Positions 1 through 8,043 of a stretch of DNA of 64,000 nucleotides are shown here, piece by piece (position 1 is the first letter of the stretch; the number at the start of each line of letters is the position of its first letter). The translations under genes and the position numbers were made by a program. The stretch is from Novosphingobium sp. MW5 (GTDB lineage: Bacteria > Pseudomonadota > Alphaproteobacteria > Sphingomonadales > Sphingomonadaceae), in the NCBI GenBank assembly GCA_025938935.1, contig JAPCWB010000001.1:1612001-1676000 (forward strand), written 5' to 3'. The notes beneath the pieces are model-generated. The model saw only the letters and a program-made list of their open reading frames with translations. It had not been told where the DNA came from and made no database searches.

Positions 1-753
1 AAGGTGGGCGATGCCATGGGGCAGGCGATGCTCAGCCCGATGATCGTCGATCTGGGATTTGCCGACCTAGACTACATTTCCGCCAACAAGCTGTGGGGCT
101 TTGCGGCGCTGATCATTGGCTCGGCGCTGGGCGCGCCCTTCATCCTCTGGCTCGGCATGGGCCGGGCGCTGCTGATTTCCGGCCTGATGATGATGCTGTC
201 GAACGTGATGTTCATGGCTCTGGCGGTTTCGGGCAACAATTACTGGATGCTGGTAGCGGCAATCGGAACGGAGAACCTGACCAGCGGCATTGGTTTGACT
301 GTGTTCACCACCTACCTCTCCGGCCTCTCGTCGATCGCCTATACGGCGACGCAGTTTGCCTTGCTGTCCTCTTTCGCAGGGGTGGGGCGGACCTTCATGG
401 CGGGGCCAGCGGGCATCATTGCCGACAAGGTGGGCTGGGTCTGGTTCTGGGGCTTTACCGTCGTCGCGGCTATCCCGGGCATGCTTCTGCTCTGGGTGCT
501 GTGGAGCAAGGGCTACGTGGTGCAGGGCATTCGCCAGACCGAGGGCGTGGATGAGCGCCAGCTCAAGCAGCCCATCGGCCCGGTCCGTGTGTTCGGCTTC
601 CTGCTGGTGACCGTTGGCCTTGTCGGCGTGCTGCTGTCACAGCCGCTCAAATGGGCCAATTCGACTGCGCTGATGTTCCTTGCCGTTCTGCTGCTGGGCG
701 GCGTGGTCGCCTGGCTCGGTAAGGCCAAGGTTAGTCAGGTATCTCAAGGTTGA
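1..753 (+). CDS. ampG: AmpG-type muropeptide permease (MFS), 3' part
   Basis: The frame is open from the first base of the window, so the N-terminal half lies outside. The visible 250 residues match the C-terminal half of AmpG, the inner-membrane permease that imports GlcNAc-anhydroMurNAc peptides for wall recycling. It starts with the family's KxGDA helix and carries GTENLTSGIG and ATQFALLSSFAGVGR, the counterparts of E. coli ENLCGGMG and ATQFALLSALSAVGR. About six membrane helices are visible. The last 23 bases overlap the 3' end of folC on the other strand. Mpl and LdcA, which act on the imported peptides, are encoded about 52 kb away. Another peptide-importing MFS member is possible but less likely. 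Confidence 0.85.
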   Translation, partial: KVGDAMGQAMLSPMIVDLGFADLDYISANKLWGFAALIIGSALGAPFILWLGMGRALLISGLMMMLSNVMFMALAVSGNNYWMLVAAIGTENLTSGIGLTVFTTYLSGLSSIAYTATQFALLSSFAGVGRTFMAGPAGIIADKVGWVWFWGFTVVAAIPGMLLLWVLWSKGYVVQGIRQTEGVDERQLKQPIGPVRVFGFLLVTVGLVGVLLSQPLKWANSTALMFLAVLLLGGVVAWLGKAKVSQVSQG

Positions 754-2041
754 GCCGCAAGACCTCACCCGCAAGGTAAAGCGATCCGGCGATCAGGACA
801 TCGCCCTGCTGGGGCAGGGCAGCCAGTGCTTCCGACACGTTCGCGAACGAACGGACCGGCAGGTCGCTATGGGCGGCAAAATGCTCCGGCGGGTGGGCAT
901 CATGCCCCGGTGCGGGGACGACCGAGAGTGACAGCAGCTTCCCCCGCAGCGGCGCGACGATGGCTGCCGGGTCCTTGTTCGCCAGCATTCCGATGATCAG
1001 GTGAAACGGTTCGGCATCAGCGAAATGGCGGGCAATGGCGAGGCCCGCGTCGACATTGTGCCCGCCGTCGAGCCAGACATCTCGCCCCGGCACCAGCGCC
1101 GTCAGCGGCCCCTGGCCCAGCAGTTGCAGCCGCGCGGGCCAGCGGGCGGCGCGGATACCGGCATCGATTGCTTCCTCGCTCACCGCCACCCGGTCCTGAT
1201 GCCGCAGCATGGCGACGGCGAGTGCCGCATTGTCCGCCTGATGCGCGCCGGGCAAGGCGGGGAGCGGCAGGATCAAGTCGCCCGCCGCATCGCGGTATTG
1301 GATGCCTTCATCCCCTACCTTCGCCCGCCAGTGCGCGTCGCGCATGGCCAGCCGCGCGCCGGCCAGTTCGGCCCGGTGGGCGATCTCGCGCGACACTTCA
1401 GGCGCATAAGCCTGCGTCACCAGCGGCACGCCCCGGCGGGCGATCCCGGCTTTTTCGAAGGCGATGCGGCACATCGGATCGGTGGGAACACCTTCTTCGG
1501 GTGCCAGCAGAAACGCTTCGTGATCAATGCCCAGGCTGGCGATCCCACAGGCAGTCTGGTCATCCAGCACATTGGTCGCATCGAAGCGCCCGCCAAGCCC
1601 CACCTCGATCACGCAGGCATCGGCGGGGTGGCGGTGAAAGGCGAGAAAAGTGGCCGCCGTCGTCACTTCGAAAAAGCTCGGCGCAAGGTCTTCGCCCGCG
1701 TCCAGTACTTCGCGCAGCAGGCCGGCGAGTTCCTCGTCGCTCACCAGCTTTCCGGCGATGCGGATGCGCTCGTTGTAGCGGACAAGGTGCGGCTTGGTGG
1801 CAGAATGCACGGTCAGGCCTTGCGCCTCGAGAATGGCGCGCAGATAAGCGCAGGTGCTGCCCTTGCCGTTGGTGCCTGCGACATGGAACACTGGCGGCAG
1901 GCGCTTGTGCGGATCACCAATGCGGGCGAGCAAGGCGTGGATCGTCTCCAGCCCAAGCCGCCCCTGCGGCAGGGTCAGCGCGGCGAGGCGGTCAAGCTGG
2001 GCCTGGACTTCGGGACTGTCCGAAGTCGCGAAGTCCCTCAC
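731..2041 (-). CDS. folC: Bifunctional dihydrofolate synthase / folylpolyglutamate synthase
   Basis: FolC adds L-glutamate to dihydropteroate and then to folates (ATP-dependent Mur-ligase fold, cytoplasm). The 436-residue length is normal. The P-loop [11 protein letters not shown] is at residues 53-63, and downstream motifs include [11 protein letters not shown] and [11 protein letters not shown], the family's ligase signatures. It follows accD with a 4-base overlap, so the two are probably co-transcribed and translationally coupled, a common accD-folC arrangement in Alphaproteobacteria. Confidence 0.95.
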   Translation of the reverse strand: MRDFATSDSPEVQAQLDRLAALTLPQGRLGLETIHALLARIGDPHKRLPPVFHVAGTNGKGSTCAYLRAILEAQGLTVHSATKPHLVRYNERIRIAGKLVSDEELAGLLREVLDAGEDLAPSFFEVTTAATFLAFHRHPADACVIEVGLGGRFDATNVLDDQTACGIASLGIDHEAFLLAPEEGVPTDPMCRIAFEKAGIARRGVPLVTQAYAPEVSREIAHRAELAGARLAMRDAHWRAKVGDEGIQYRDAAGDLILPLPALPGAHQADNAALAVAMLRHQDRVAVSEEAIDAGIRAARWPARLQLLGQGPLTALVPGRDVWLDGGHNVDAGLAIARHFADAEPFHLIIGMLANKDPAAIVAPLRGKLLSLSVVPAPGHDAHPPEHFAAHSDLPVRSFANVSEALAALPQQGDVLIAGSLYLAGEVLRLNLEIPD

Positions 2042-2886
2042 GCCGCCTTCGCGGGCGCCAGAAAGTCCAGCACGGTCGCCAGTGTCGCCTTCAGGTCCTT
2101 GCGGTGCACCACCATGTCGATTATGCCGTGCGCGTGAAGGTACTCCGCCCGCTGAAAGCCCGGCGGCAGTTTCTCGCGAATGGTGTCCTGGATCACGCGC
2201 TGGCCGGCAAAGCCGATCAGGCAGCCGGGCTCGGCAATCTGGACATCGCCCAGCATGGCATAGCTGGCAGTGACGCCGCCAGTGGTCGGGTCGGTAAGAA
2301 CCACCACATAGGGCAGGCCTGCCGCCTTCAGCCGCCGCGTGGCGACCGTGGTCTTGGGCATCTGCATCAGGGAGAGGATACCCTCCTGCATGCGCGCGCC
2401 GCCGGCGGCGGTGCAGATAACATAAGGGCTCTTGGTGCGGATCGCTTCCTCGGCCCCGGCCACGAAAGCCTCGCCCACGGCCATGCCCATCGACCCGCCC
2501 ATGAAGGCGAAATCCTGTACGCCGAGCACAACCCTGTGCCCGTCGATCGCGCCCGCTGCATTGGTCAGCGCATCGGGGTGCGGATTAGCGGCGCGGGCGG
2601 CCTTCAGCCGGTCCGGGTACTTCTTCGAATCGCGGAACTTCAGCGGGTCTTCGGCGACCTTGGGGCTGGGCAGGATCGTGAAGCCCTCGTCCAGCAACTG
2701 CGCGAAACGGGCATCGGCGCCGATGCGGCCATGATGCTCGCAGCGCGGGCAGACGCTGAGGTTTTCCTCATACTCCTTGGTGAACAGCATTTCGCTGCAC
2801 GAAGGGCACTTGGTCCAGAGGTTGTCAGGCGTGTCGCGCTTGGTGACGCGCGACAGCGAATTGCGGACTTTTGTGAGCCAGGACAT
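2038..2886 (-). CDS. accD: Acetyl-CoA carboxylase carboxyltransferase subunit beta
   Basis: AccD is the beta half of the carboxyltransferase that moves CO2 from biotin carboxyl carrier protein to acetyl-CoA, the first committed step of fatty-acid synthesis. At 282 residues it has the usual length. The N-terminal zinc ribbon is intact: Cys27 and Cys30 (KCPSC) with Cys46 and Cys49 (VCPRC). The crotonase-like carboxyltransferase core follows, with [12 protein letters not shown] and GGARMQEG. It lies downstream of trpA, separated by a palindromic repeat, and overlaps the folC start. Confidence 0.97.
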   Translation of the reverse strand: MSWLTKVRNSLSRVTKRDTPDNLWTKCPSCSEMLFTKEYEENLSVCPRCEHHGRIGADARFAQLLDEGFTILPSPKVAEDPLKFRDSKKYPDRLKAARAANPHPDALTNAAGAIDGHRVVLGVQDFAFMGGSMGMAVGEAFVAGAEEAIRTKSPYVICTAAGGARMQEGILSLMQMPKTTVATRRLKAAGLPYVVVLTDPTTGGVTASYAMLGDVQIAEPGCLIGFAGQRVIQDTIREKLPPGFQRAEYLHAHGIIDMVVHRKDLKATLATVLDFLAPAKAA

Positions 2887-2910
2887 GCTGTGCCTTTAGT
2901 CACTTTCTTT

Positions 2911-2993
2911 CGTCATTGCGAGGAGCGAAGCGACGAAGCAATCCAGAGCCTGTGCAAAGCTCTCTGGATTGCTTCGCTGCGCTCGCAATGACG
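2911..2993. repeat. Interspersed palindromic repeat between trpA and accD
   Basis: A near-perfect inverted repeat of about 83 bases fills the gap between trpA and accD. The left arm (from 2911) reads CGTCATTGCGAGGAGCGAAG and runs on to about 2948. The right arm (about 2961-2993) is its complement, ending GCTCGCAATGACG, so the RNA would fold into one long hairpin. Its translations resemble the low-complexity peptides (SAAKQSR, LRRFAPRND) seen when this repeat class is mistaken for coding sequence. Elements of this kind are scattered through many alphaproteobacterial genomes. It may also reduce read-through between the two genes. Confidence 0.85.
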
Positions 2994-2999
2994 AACATA

Positions 3000-3785
3000 T
3001 TAACGGGCGTTCTGCACCGCATCCGCAAGGGCGCGGGTGAGTTCCTGAACAGGCCCGGCGGCGTTTGCTCCGTGCTGGGCAACGAGATCGACCAGCGCCG
3101 AGCCGACGACCACGCCGTCCGCCACCTTGGCGATGGCGCTGGCCTGTTCGGGCGTGCGCACGCCGAAGCCGACTGCGACCGGGATCGTCGCCGAAGCCTT
3201 GATCCGGGCGACCGCTTCTTCGATCGAGGTCTGCGCTGCCTGCTGCATGCCGGTGATACCGGCGACCGAGACGTAGTAGAGGAAGCCCGACGAGCCATCG
3301 AGCACGGCGGGGAGCCGTGCCGCATCGGTGGTCGGCGTGGCGAGGCGGATGAGGCTGACGCCGACGGCGCGCAGCGCGGGGCCAAGCTCGGGGTCTTCCT
3401 CGGGCGGAATGTCGACGCAGATCACGCCGTCAACGCCAGCCGCCAGGCACTGGTCCGCGAACCATTCCGGCCCGCGCGTGATCATCGGGTTGGCATAGCC
3501 CATCAGCACCAGCGGCACTTCCGAGTGGCGCGCGCGGAACTCGGCAGCGATGCGGAAGATGTCCGCTGTCGTCGTGCCCGCGCCCAGCGAGCGCAGGTTG
3601 GCGCACTGGATCGCCGGGCCATCGGCCATCGGATCGGTGAAGGGCATGCCCAGCTCGATTACATCCGCACCGCCCGCGACGAGCGCGTCGAGGATCGCGG
3701 CGGTCGCACCGGGTGTCGGATCGCCGCCGGTGACGAAGGTGACGAGGGCGGGGCCGCGTGAGAAGGCCCCGGCTAGGCGAGTCAT
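3000..3785 (-). CDS. trpA: Tryptophan synthase alpha chain
   Basis: TrpA cleaves indole-3-glycerol phosphate to indole, which is channelled to TrpB. The 261 residues form a TIM barrel. The catalytic acids sit in IELGMPFTDPMADGP: Glu44 and Asp55 match Salmonella Glu49 and Asp60. The phosphate-binding GFGVRTPEQA loop is also present. The ATG overlaps the stop of the preceding small membrane-protein gene (ATGA), so translation is probably coupled. Trp genes here run trpB, small ORF, trpA. Confidence 0.97.
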   Translation of the reverse strand: MTRLAGAFSRGPALVTFVTGGDPTPGATAAILDALVAGGADVIELGMPFTDPMADGPAIQCANLRSLGAGTTTADIFRIAAEFRARHSEVPLVLMGYANPMITRGPEWFADQCLAAGVDGVICVDIPPEEDPELGPALRAVGVSLIRLATPTTDAARLPAVLDGSSGFLYYVSVAGITGMQQAAQTSIEEAVARIKASATIPVAVGFGVRTPEQASAIAKVADGVVVGSALVDLVAQHGANAAGPVQELTRALADAVQNAR

Positions 3786-3964
3786 GGTTTCGGGCTCCGG
3801 AAAGCTAGAAAGAATACGTAAAGCGCCAATCCGATCAGGATATTGCCGCCATAGAAAAGCGCCGTCGACGAGGGCGAATAGTCAGAAAAGTACTCCATAC
3901 CTTGCCAGCATCCCCAGGCCGCAAGAGTGAGGATAACGCCTTGAAGCCCCCGCTTCCGGTTCAC
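3782..3964 (-). CDS. Small two-helix membrane protein between trpB and trpA
   Basis: A 60-residue frame starts with GTG directly after the trpB stop codon and ends with an ATGA overlap with trpA, so it exactly fills the trpB-trpA gap. It has a basic start (MNRKRG), a first hydrophobic segment at about residues 9-25 and a second at about 38-55, ending in a basic tail. I do not recognise a family. The tight packing in the operon and the clear membrane topology argue that it is real. An untranslated spacer is the alternative. Confidence 0.55.
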   Translation of the reverse strand: MNRKRGLQGVILTLAAWGCWQGMEYFSDYSPSSTALFYGGNILIGLALYVFFLAFRSPKP

Positions 3965-5180
3965 TTAAAGCTCCACCCCCAGATGCTCCGCCACCGAGAA
4001 GATGTCCTTGTCGCCGCGGCCGCAGAGGTTGGCGAGGATGATCTGGTCCTTGCCCATCGTCGGCGCGACCTTTTGCACGGCGGCGATGGCGTGGGCCGGT
4101 TCGAGCGCGGGGATGATGCCTTCGGTGCGGCAGAGCAGCTGGAACGCGCTTAGCGCCTCGGTATCGGTGACGCTGGTGTAGTCCACGCGGCCGATTTCCT
4201 TGAGCCACGAATGCTCCGGCCCGATGCCGGGATAGTCCAGCCCCGCGCTGATCGAGTGGCCTTCGAGGATCTGGCCGTCCTCGTCCTGCAACAGGTAGGT
4301 CTTGTTGCCGTGGAGAATGCCCGGACGTCCGCCCGCGAGGCTGGCGGCGTGGAGCTTATCGAGCCCGTGGCCTGCCGCCTCGACGCCAAGCATCTTCACT
4401 TCGGCATCGTCAAGGAACGGGTGGAACAGGCCGATGGCATTGCTGCCGCCGCCGATTGCCGCGACCAGCAGGTCGGGCAGTCGGCCCGTGCGCTTCAGCA
4501 TCTGTTCGCGCGCTTCCTTGCCGATCACCGATTGGAAATCGCGGACCAGTTCCGGATAGGGGTGCGGGCCGGCGGCGGTGCCGATGATGTAGAACGTGTC
4601 GTGCACGTTCGCGACCCAGTCGCGCAGCGCCTCGTTCATCGCGTCCTTGAGCGTGCCAGCGCCGGCGGTGACCGGCACGACCTCTGCGCCGAGCAGCTTC
4701 ATGCGGAACACGTTGGGCGCCTGCCGCGCCACGTCGGTCGCGCCCATGAAGATCACGCAGGGCAGGCCGAAGCGCGCGCAGACCGTGGCCGTGGCAACGC
4801 CGTGCTGCCCCGCGCCGGTCTCGGCGATGATCCGCGTCTTACCCATGCGCATGGCGAGCAGGATCTGGCCGATACAGTTGTTGATCTTGTGCGCGCCGGT
4901 GTGGTTGAGCTCGTCGCGCTTGAACCAGACCTGCGCGCCGCCAAGCTCCTCGGTGAGGCGGGGCGCGAAGTAGAGCGGGCTGGGCCGGCCGACATAGTGT
5001 TCGAGCAGGTCGTCGAACTCCGCCTCGGAAGGACGGGTCCTCCTTGGCGGCACGGTAATGCTTTTCCAGGTCGAGGATCAGCGGCATCAGCGTTTCGGCG
5101 ACATAGCGGCCGCCGAACTGGCCGAAGTGGCCGCGATCGTCCGGCTGGGCGCGGTACGAATTGGGGCTTGGCGCGTTCAT
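3965..5180 (-). pseudogene. trpB: Tryptophan synthase beta chain, frameshifted by one base
   Basis: TrpB is the PLP enzyme joining indole and serine to make tryptophan. The N-terminus (from 5180: [15 protein letters not shown]) is in one frame and everything after about residue 50 in another. The break is at GG 5027-5028: removing one base turns FRGGV back into FEAEFDDL and gives a 404-residue protein of normal length. Catalytic features are present: the PLP lysine in HTGAHKINN, the phosphate-binding GGGSNA loop and ETGAGQHG. Because trpA and neighbours are intact and the fix is one base, a sequencing or assembly error is more likely than a dead gene. Confidence 0.9.
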
Positions 5181-5283
5181 GCAGGCGCGCTTGGCAGAGC
5201 CGGGGCATTGAGTCCAGCCTTGCCGCGCGGCCGCCTCATCCGACAGGCTCGTGGCAAATTGTAGGAACCCGACAGATTATGTT

Positions 5284-5311
5284 GCATCGCGGCAACACTC
5301 TGTTGCGATGC
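5284..5311. promoter_or_regulatory. Inverted repeat in the trpB/outer-membrane gene divergent spacer
   Basis: In the 233-base spacer between divergent trpB and the outer-membrane gene, the left arm GCATCGCGGCAACA (5284-5297) pairs with TGTTGCGATGC (5301-5311) apart from a two-base GG bulge, with a three-base loop. It lies about 100 bases upstream of the trpB start. It could be a transcription-factor operator or a leader hairpin. No T-run follows, so it is not a plain terminator, and I see no Trp-rich leader peptide. The function is inferred only from position and symmetry. Confidence 0.4.
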
Positions 5312-5413
5312 CGCAATTATGACACCATTTGTTCATTGCGGTGAAATGTAACGCCGCCTAACCGGCCGCTGCCCCCGCACAAGAAGGGGCGTTGAATCTC
5401 AGGAGTTTTTACT

Positions 5414-5881
5414 ATGAAGAAGCTGATTCTCGCGCTGGCCGCCACGGCCGCTTTCGCATCGCCCGCCATGGCCAACGAAGGCCGCATCGAAGCACGCGGT
5501 GGCGTGATCTGGTTCGGCAACGGCGGTGGCAGCGAAGACGTGTACGGCATCGCTGCCGGCTACGACTTCGACCTCGGCAGCTCGGCTTTCGCCGGCGTTG
5601 AAGCTTCGGGCGACATCGTGGGCGCCACCGGTTCGAAGGTTGCTTTCGGTCTGACCGGTCGTCTCGGCGCCAAGGTTGCCGGGAACACCAAGCTCTACGT
5701 TGACGGTGGCTACACCTCGGAACCCTGCACCGGTTGCGTTGACGCTGTTCACGCCGGTCTCGGCGCTGAAGTCGGCTTCGGCAACGCCATGTACGGCAAG
5801 ATCGGCTACCGCCACTTCTTCACCAGCAATGGCGCTCCGGATTCGGACACCGTTGCTGTTGGTCTCGGCGTTCGCTTCTAA
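5414..5881 (+). CDS. Small outer-membrane beta-barrel protein (opacity/OmpW-like)
   Basis: The 155-residue product has a classical signal peptide (MKKLILALAATAAFASPAMA) and alternating hydrophobic beta-strand patterns. Its C-terminus, GLGVRF, ends in the Phe typical of BAM-inserted barrels. Two cysteines (EPCTGC) would lie in an extracellular or periplasmic loop. A good ribosome site (AGGAG near 5400-5404) precedes the ATG. Substrate and exact family cannot be told from sequence alone. It interrupts the otherwise minus-strand trpF/trpB block and has its own terminator. Confidence 0.8.
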   Translation: MKKLILALAATAAFASPAMANEGRIEARGGVIWFGNGGGSEDVYGIAAGYDFDLGSSAFAGVEASGDIVGATGSKVAFGLTGRLGAKVAGNTKLYVDGGYTSEPCTGCVDAVHAGLGAEVGFGNAMYGKIGYRHFFTSNGAPDSDTVAVGLGVRF

Positions 5882-5905
5882 TAGCTAGCCGACAGGCACA
5901 AAGAG

Positions 5906-5934
5906 GGGCGGTCCGGCAACGGGCCGCCCTTTTT
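5906..5934 (+). terminator. Rho-independent terminator after the outer-membrane gene
   Basis: A 10-bp stem, GGGCGGTCCG / CGGGCCGCCC, with a GCAA loop (5916-5919) is followed by TTTTT. It sits 25 bases after the barrel gene stop and just before the convergent trpF 3' end. The opposite strand has only a weak T-tract, so it probably acts mainly on the plus strand. Confidence 0.85.
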
Positions 5935-6575
5935 CTATGCGCTTCGGGCAGCGGTGCAGAAAGCTGCGATCTTGTCTGCCTCCTTGATCCCCGGCGCAGA
6001 CTCGACGCCGGAAGATGTATCGACCAGCGGCGCTCCCGTCAGCTGCACCGCCTCGGCCACGTTGGCCGGGGAGAGCCCCCGGCGAGTCCCCAAGGTGCCC
6101 GGTTTTTCCAGGGCGAGAGCAGGGACCAGTCAAAGCTCAGCCCCATGCCGCCGGGCAGTGTGCCTTTCGGTGTCTTGGCATCGAACAGGACGAGATCGGC
6201 ACATCCGGCATATGCCGCGGCGCGCTCCACATCGCCGGCGGTGGCGACCGGAACCGCCTTCCAGACAGGTAACCCATGCCGCGCCTTGACTTGCGCTACG
6301 CGCTCGGGGCTTTCCTCGCCGTGCAGTTGCAGGGCTTCGAGCCCAGCCGCCGCGACAGCTTCGGCAATAAAGGCGTCGTCCGCGTCAACGAACAGGCCAA
6401 CCCGTTTGATGCGCCCTGCCGCCCGCTCGCCAAGAACCCGCGCTTCCGGCAGCGTCACATTGCGCGGGCTCTTCGCGAAGAAAACGAAGCCGCAATAGTC
6501 CGCCCGCGCCTTGGTCAGGGCATCCAGAGCAGGAGCGGAATTTATCCCGCAGATCTTGATCCGCGGCGCGTTCAC
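5935..6575 (-). pseudogene. trpF: Phosphoribosylanthranilate isomerase, frameshifted by one base
   Basis: TrpF isomerises phosphoribosylanthranilate in tryptophan synthesis. The first 166 or so residues are in frame (RIKICGI with catalytic Cys, GLFVDAD, LQLHG, LLFDAKT-type VLFDAKTPKG). The frame then breaks at the run of five C at 6076-6080 (G on the coding strand). Adding one G gives AGGLSP, restores the C-terminal VDTSSGVE phosphate-binding motif, ends at TAG 5935 and yields 213 residues. The GTG start at 6575 overlaps the upstream stop (GTGA). A homopolymer deletion of this kind points to sequencing error. Confidence 0.9.
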
Positions 6576-6985
6576 TGCTTGCGGGTCAGGGTGGCGAAGC
6601 ATCCGGATATGAGCGGAATGCCCTTATCGGTATGGCTGGGAGCCGGGCAAAGCTGGACGCCGCCGTTATTGAAGCGCAGCAGGAGCGTGCGGCGGACCTG
6701 ACCGACCGGCGGATCCGCGGTGACATTGTCCATGCAGTCCGGCTGGCCGTTCGTTGAAACGTAGGTCGTGACCAGCCATTCCCCATCGCGGTCGGTTTCG
6801 AAGCGGTACGTGCTCTTGGCCACTTCCTTCCCGCTGTTGACGGTCAATTCACCGCCTGCACTGAAGGTCCACTGTTCGGTGCAGACCGGCTTGCCATCGA
6901 CCAGGTCGACAGTCCTGAAGTCATAGGCTCCCGGTGCGAGGCCGCTCGCCGCAGCGGCCAGCGCAAAGGCGAACGCGGCGCTCAC
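6572..6985 (-). CDS. Hypothetical secreted protein in the pyrF-trpF operon
   Basis: This 137-residue product starts at GTG overlapping the pyrF stop (GTGA) and ends overlapping the trpF start in the same way. The start MSAAFAFALAAAASGLAPG looks like a signal peptide, so the mature protein is probably periplasmic. It has four cysteines (KPVC, PDC, VQLC, SGC) that could form two disulfides. I do not recognise a family. Translational coupling on both sides suggests it is expressed with pyrF and trpF, although no metabolic link is evident. Confidence 0.7.
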   Translation of the reverse strand: MSAAFAFALAAAASGLAPGAYDFRTVDLVDGKPVCTEQWTFSAGGELTVNSGKEVAKSTYRFETDRDGEWLVTTYVSTNGQPDCMDNVTADPPVGQVRRTLLLRFNNGGVQLCPAPSHTDKGIPLISGCFATLTRKQ

Positions 6986-7662
6986 AGCGTTGCCTCGATA
7001 GCCCGCGCAGCGGCAACCGGATCTTCCGCGCGGCTGATCGGGCGGCCAATGACGAGGACCGATGCGCCGCCATCGCGCGCCTGGCGGGGGGTGACAATGC
7101 GCTTCTGGTCGGCATGGTTGCCCTGGCCAGTCTCAGCCGGGCGCAGGCCGGGGACGACGAAGAAGCCGTTCTTCCACCGCTTGTGGATTTCCGCGACTTC
7201 GTGGCCCGAGCAGACGATGCCGTCGAGCCCTGCCGAATGGGCAAGGTCCGCCAGCCGCAGTGCCTGGTCATGCGCCGATCCGCCGACGCCGGTAGCGGCA
7301 AGGTCATCATCATCAAGGCTGGTGAGCACGGTTACCGCGACCACCTTGGTGCGCTCGCCCGCTGCCGCCTTGGCATCTTCCATCATCGCTCGCCCGCCGC
7401 TGGCATGGACAGTGACGATCGCGGGTTCGAGAACGTGGATCGCCTGCATGGCCGATGCAACAGTGTTGGGGATGTCATGCAGCTTCAGGTCGAGGAAGAT
7501 CGGCAGGCCGACATGGGCAATCTCGTGCACGCCGTGATGGCCATGAGCGCAGAAGAATTCGAGCCCGAGTTTCAGCCCGCCGACATGGCCCTTCACCTTC
7601 TGGGCGAGCGCCAGCGCTGCATCGAGGCGGGGCAGGTCGAGCGCAAGGTAGATCGGGTTCAC
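6982..7662 (-). CDS. pyrF: Orotidine 5'-phosphate decarboxylase
   Basis: PyrF makes UMP from OMP, the last step of de novo pyrimidine synthesis. The signature DLKLHDIPNT, carrying the catalytic Lys and Asp, is intact, as are LALDLPRLDAAL at the first strand and VIGRPISRA at the phosphate site. I chose the GTG at 7662 (VNPIYLALD, 226 residues). An upstream ATG at 7707 would overlap the preceding lapA-like gene and add 15 non-conserved residues. Confidence 0.95.
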   Translation of the reverse strand: MNPIYLALDLPRLDAALALAQKVKGHVGGLKLGLEFFCAHGHHGVHEIAHVGLPIFLDLKLHDIPNTVASAMQAIHVLEPAIVTVHASGGRAMMEDAKAAAGERTKVVAVTVLTSLDDDDLAATGVGGSAHDQALRLADLAHSAGLDGIVCSGHEVAEIHKRWKNGFFVVPGLRPAETGQGNHADQKRIVTPRQARDGGASVLVIGRPISRAEDPVAAARAIEATL

Positions 7663-7672
7663 AAAGGCTCCG

Positions 7673-7978
7673 TCAGTTGGCCGGGTTTTCAGGCTGTGCT
7701 TCGGCAAGGCTGGTGGTGGACAGCGAAGGGCCCGAGGTGACCGCCGCCGCGTCCTTCAGGCTGGAAATCTGTCGGTTGAGCCGCCAGCGCGTTCCGGCAT
7801 GCAGCAGCCACATCGGCAGCATGCCAAGCAGAAAAGCGATCAGCAGCAGCATCGGCAGCTTGGTTTCCCAGATCAGGTTCTCCCAGATCTTCACCTGGAC
7901 CACGGTCCAGTTGTTCACCGCGAAGATCAGCAGAGCGATCACCAGGACGACCCAGATCACAGTTCGCACAATCTGCAT
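7673..7978 (-). CDS. lapA: LapA-domain (DUF1049) inner-membrane protein
   Basis: The 101-residue product has two membrane helices (about residues 4-22 and 42-62). The spacer NNWTVVQVKIW between them is typical of LapA, which works in lipopolysaccharide assembly and LpxC control in enterobacteria. A short coiled-coil-like cytoplasmic tail follows (RLNRQISSLKD). It is the first gene of the pyrF-trpF unit. The role in this organism is inferred from family only. Confidence 0.8.
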   Translation of the reverse strand: MQIVRTVIWVVLVIALLIFAVNNWTVVQVKIWENLIWETKLPMLLLIAFLLGMLPMWLLHAGTRWRLNRQISSLKDAAAVTSGPSLSTTSLAEAQPENPAN

Positions 7979-8043
7979 TTCGGATCAGACCCTTTCCCGT
8001 TCTTTCGCGCCGGATGCTAGGCGGGATGCCCGGCGGGAGCAAG

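Noticed and set aside
1168..2991. 607-codon plus-strand open frame across folC and accD
   Set aside because: It is antisense to two clear genes, Arg/Pro-rich and low in family-like motifs. Long antisense frames are expected in high-G+C DNA.
2911..2993. Small coding gene within the trpA-accD gap
   Set aside because: The translations are the usual repeat-derived peptides; the DNA is a palindrome.
5027..5028. Programmed frameshift in trpB
   Set aside because: No slippery heptamer or downstream pseudoknot is evident, and trpB is not known to use one.
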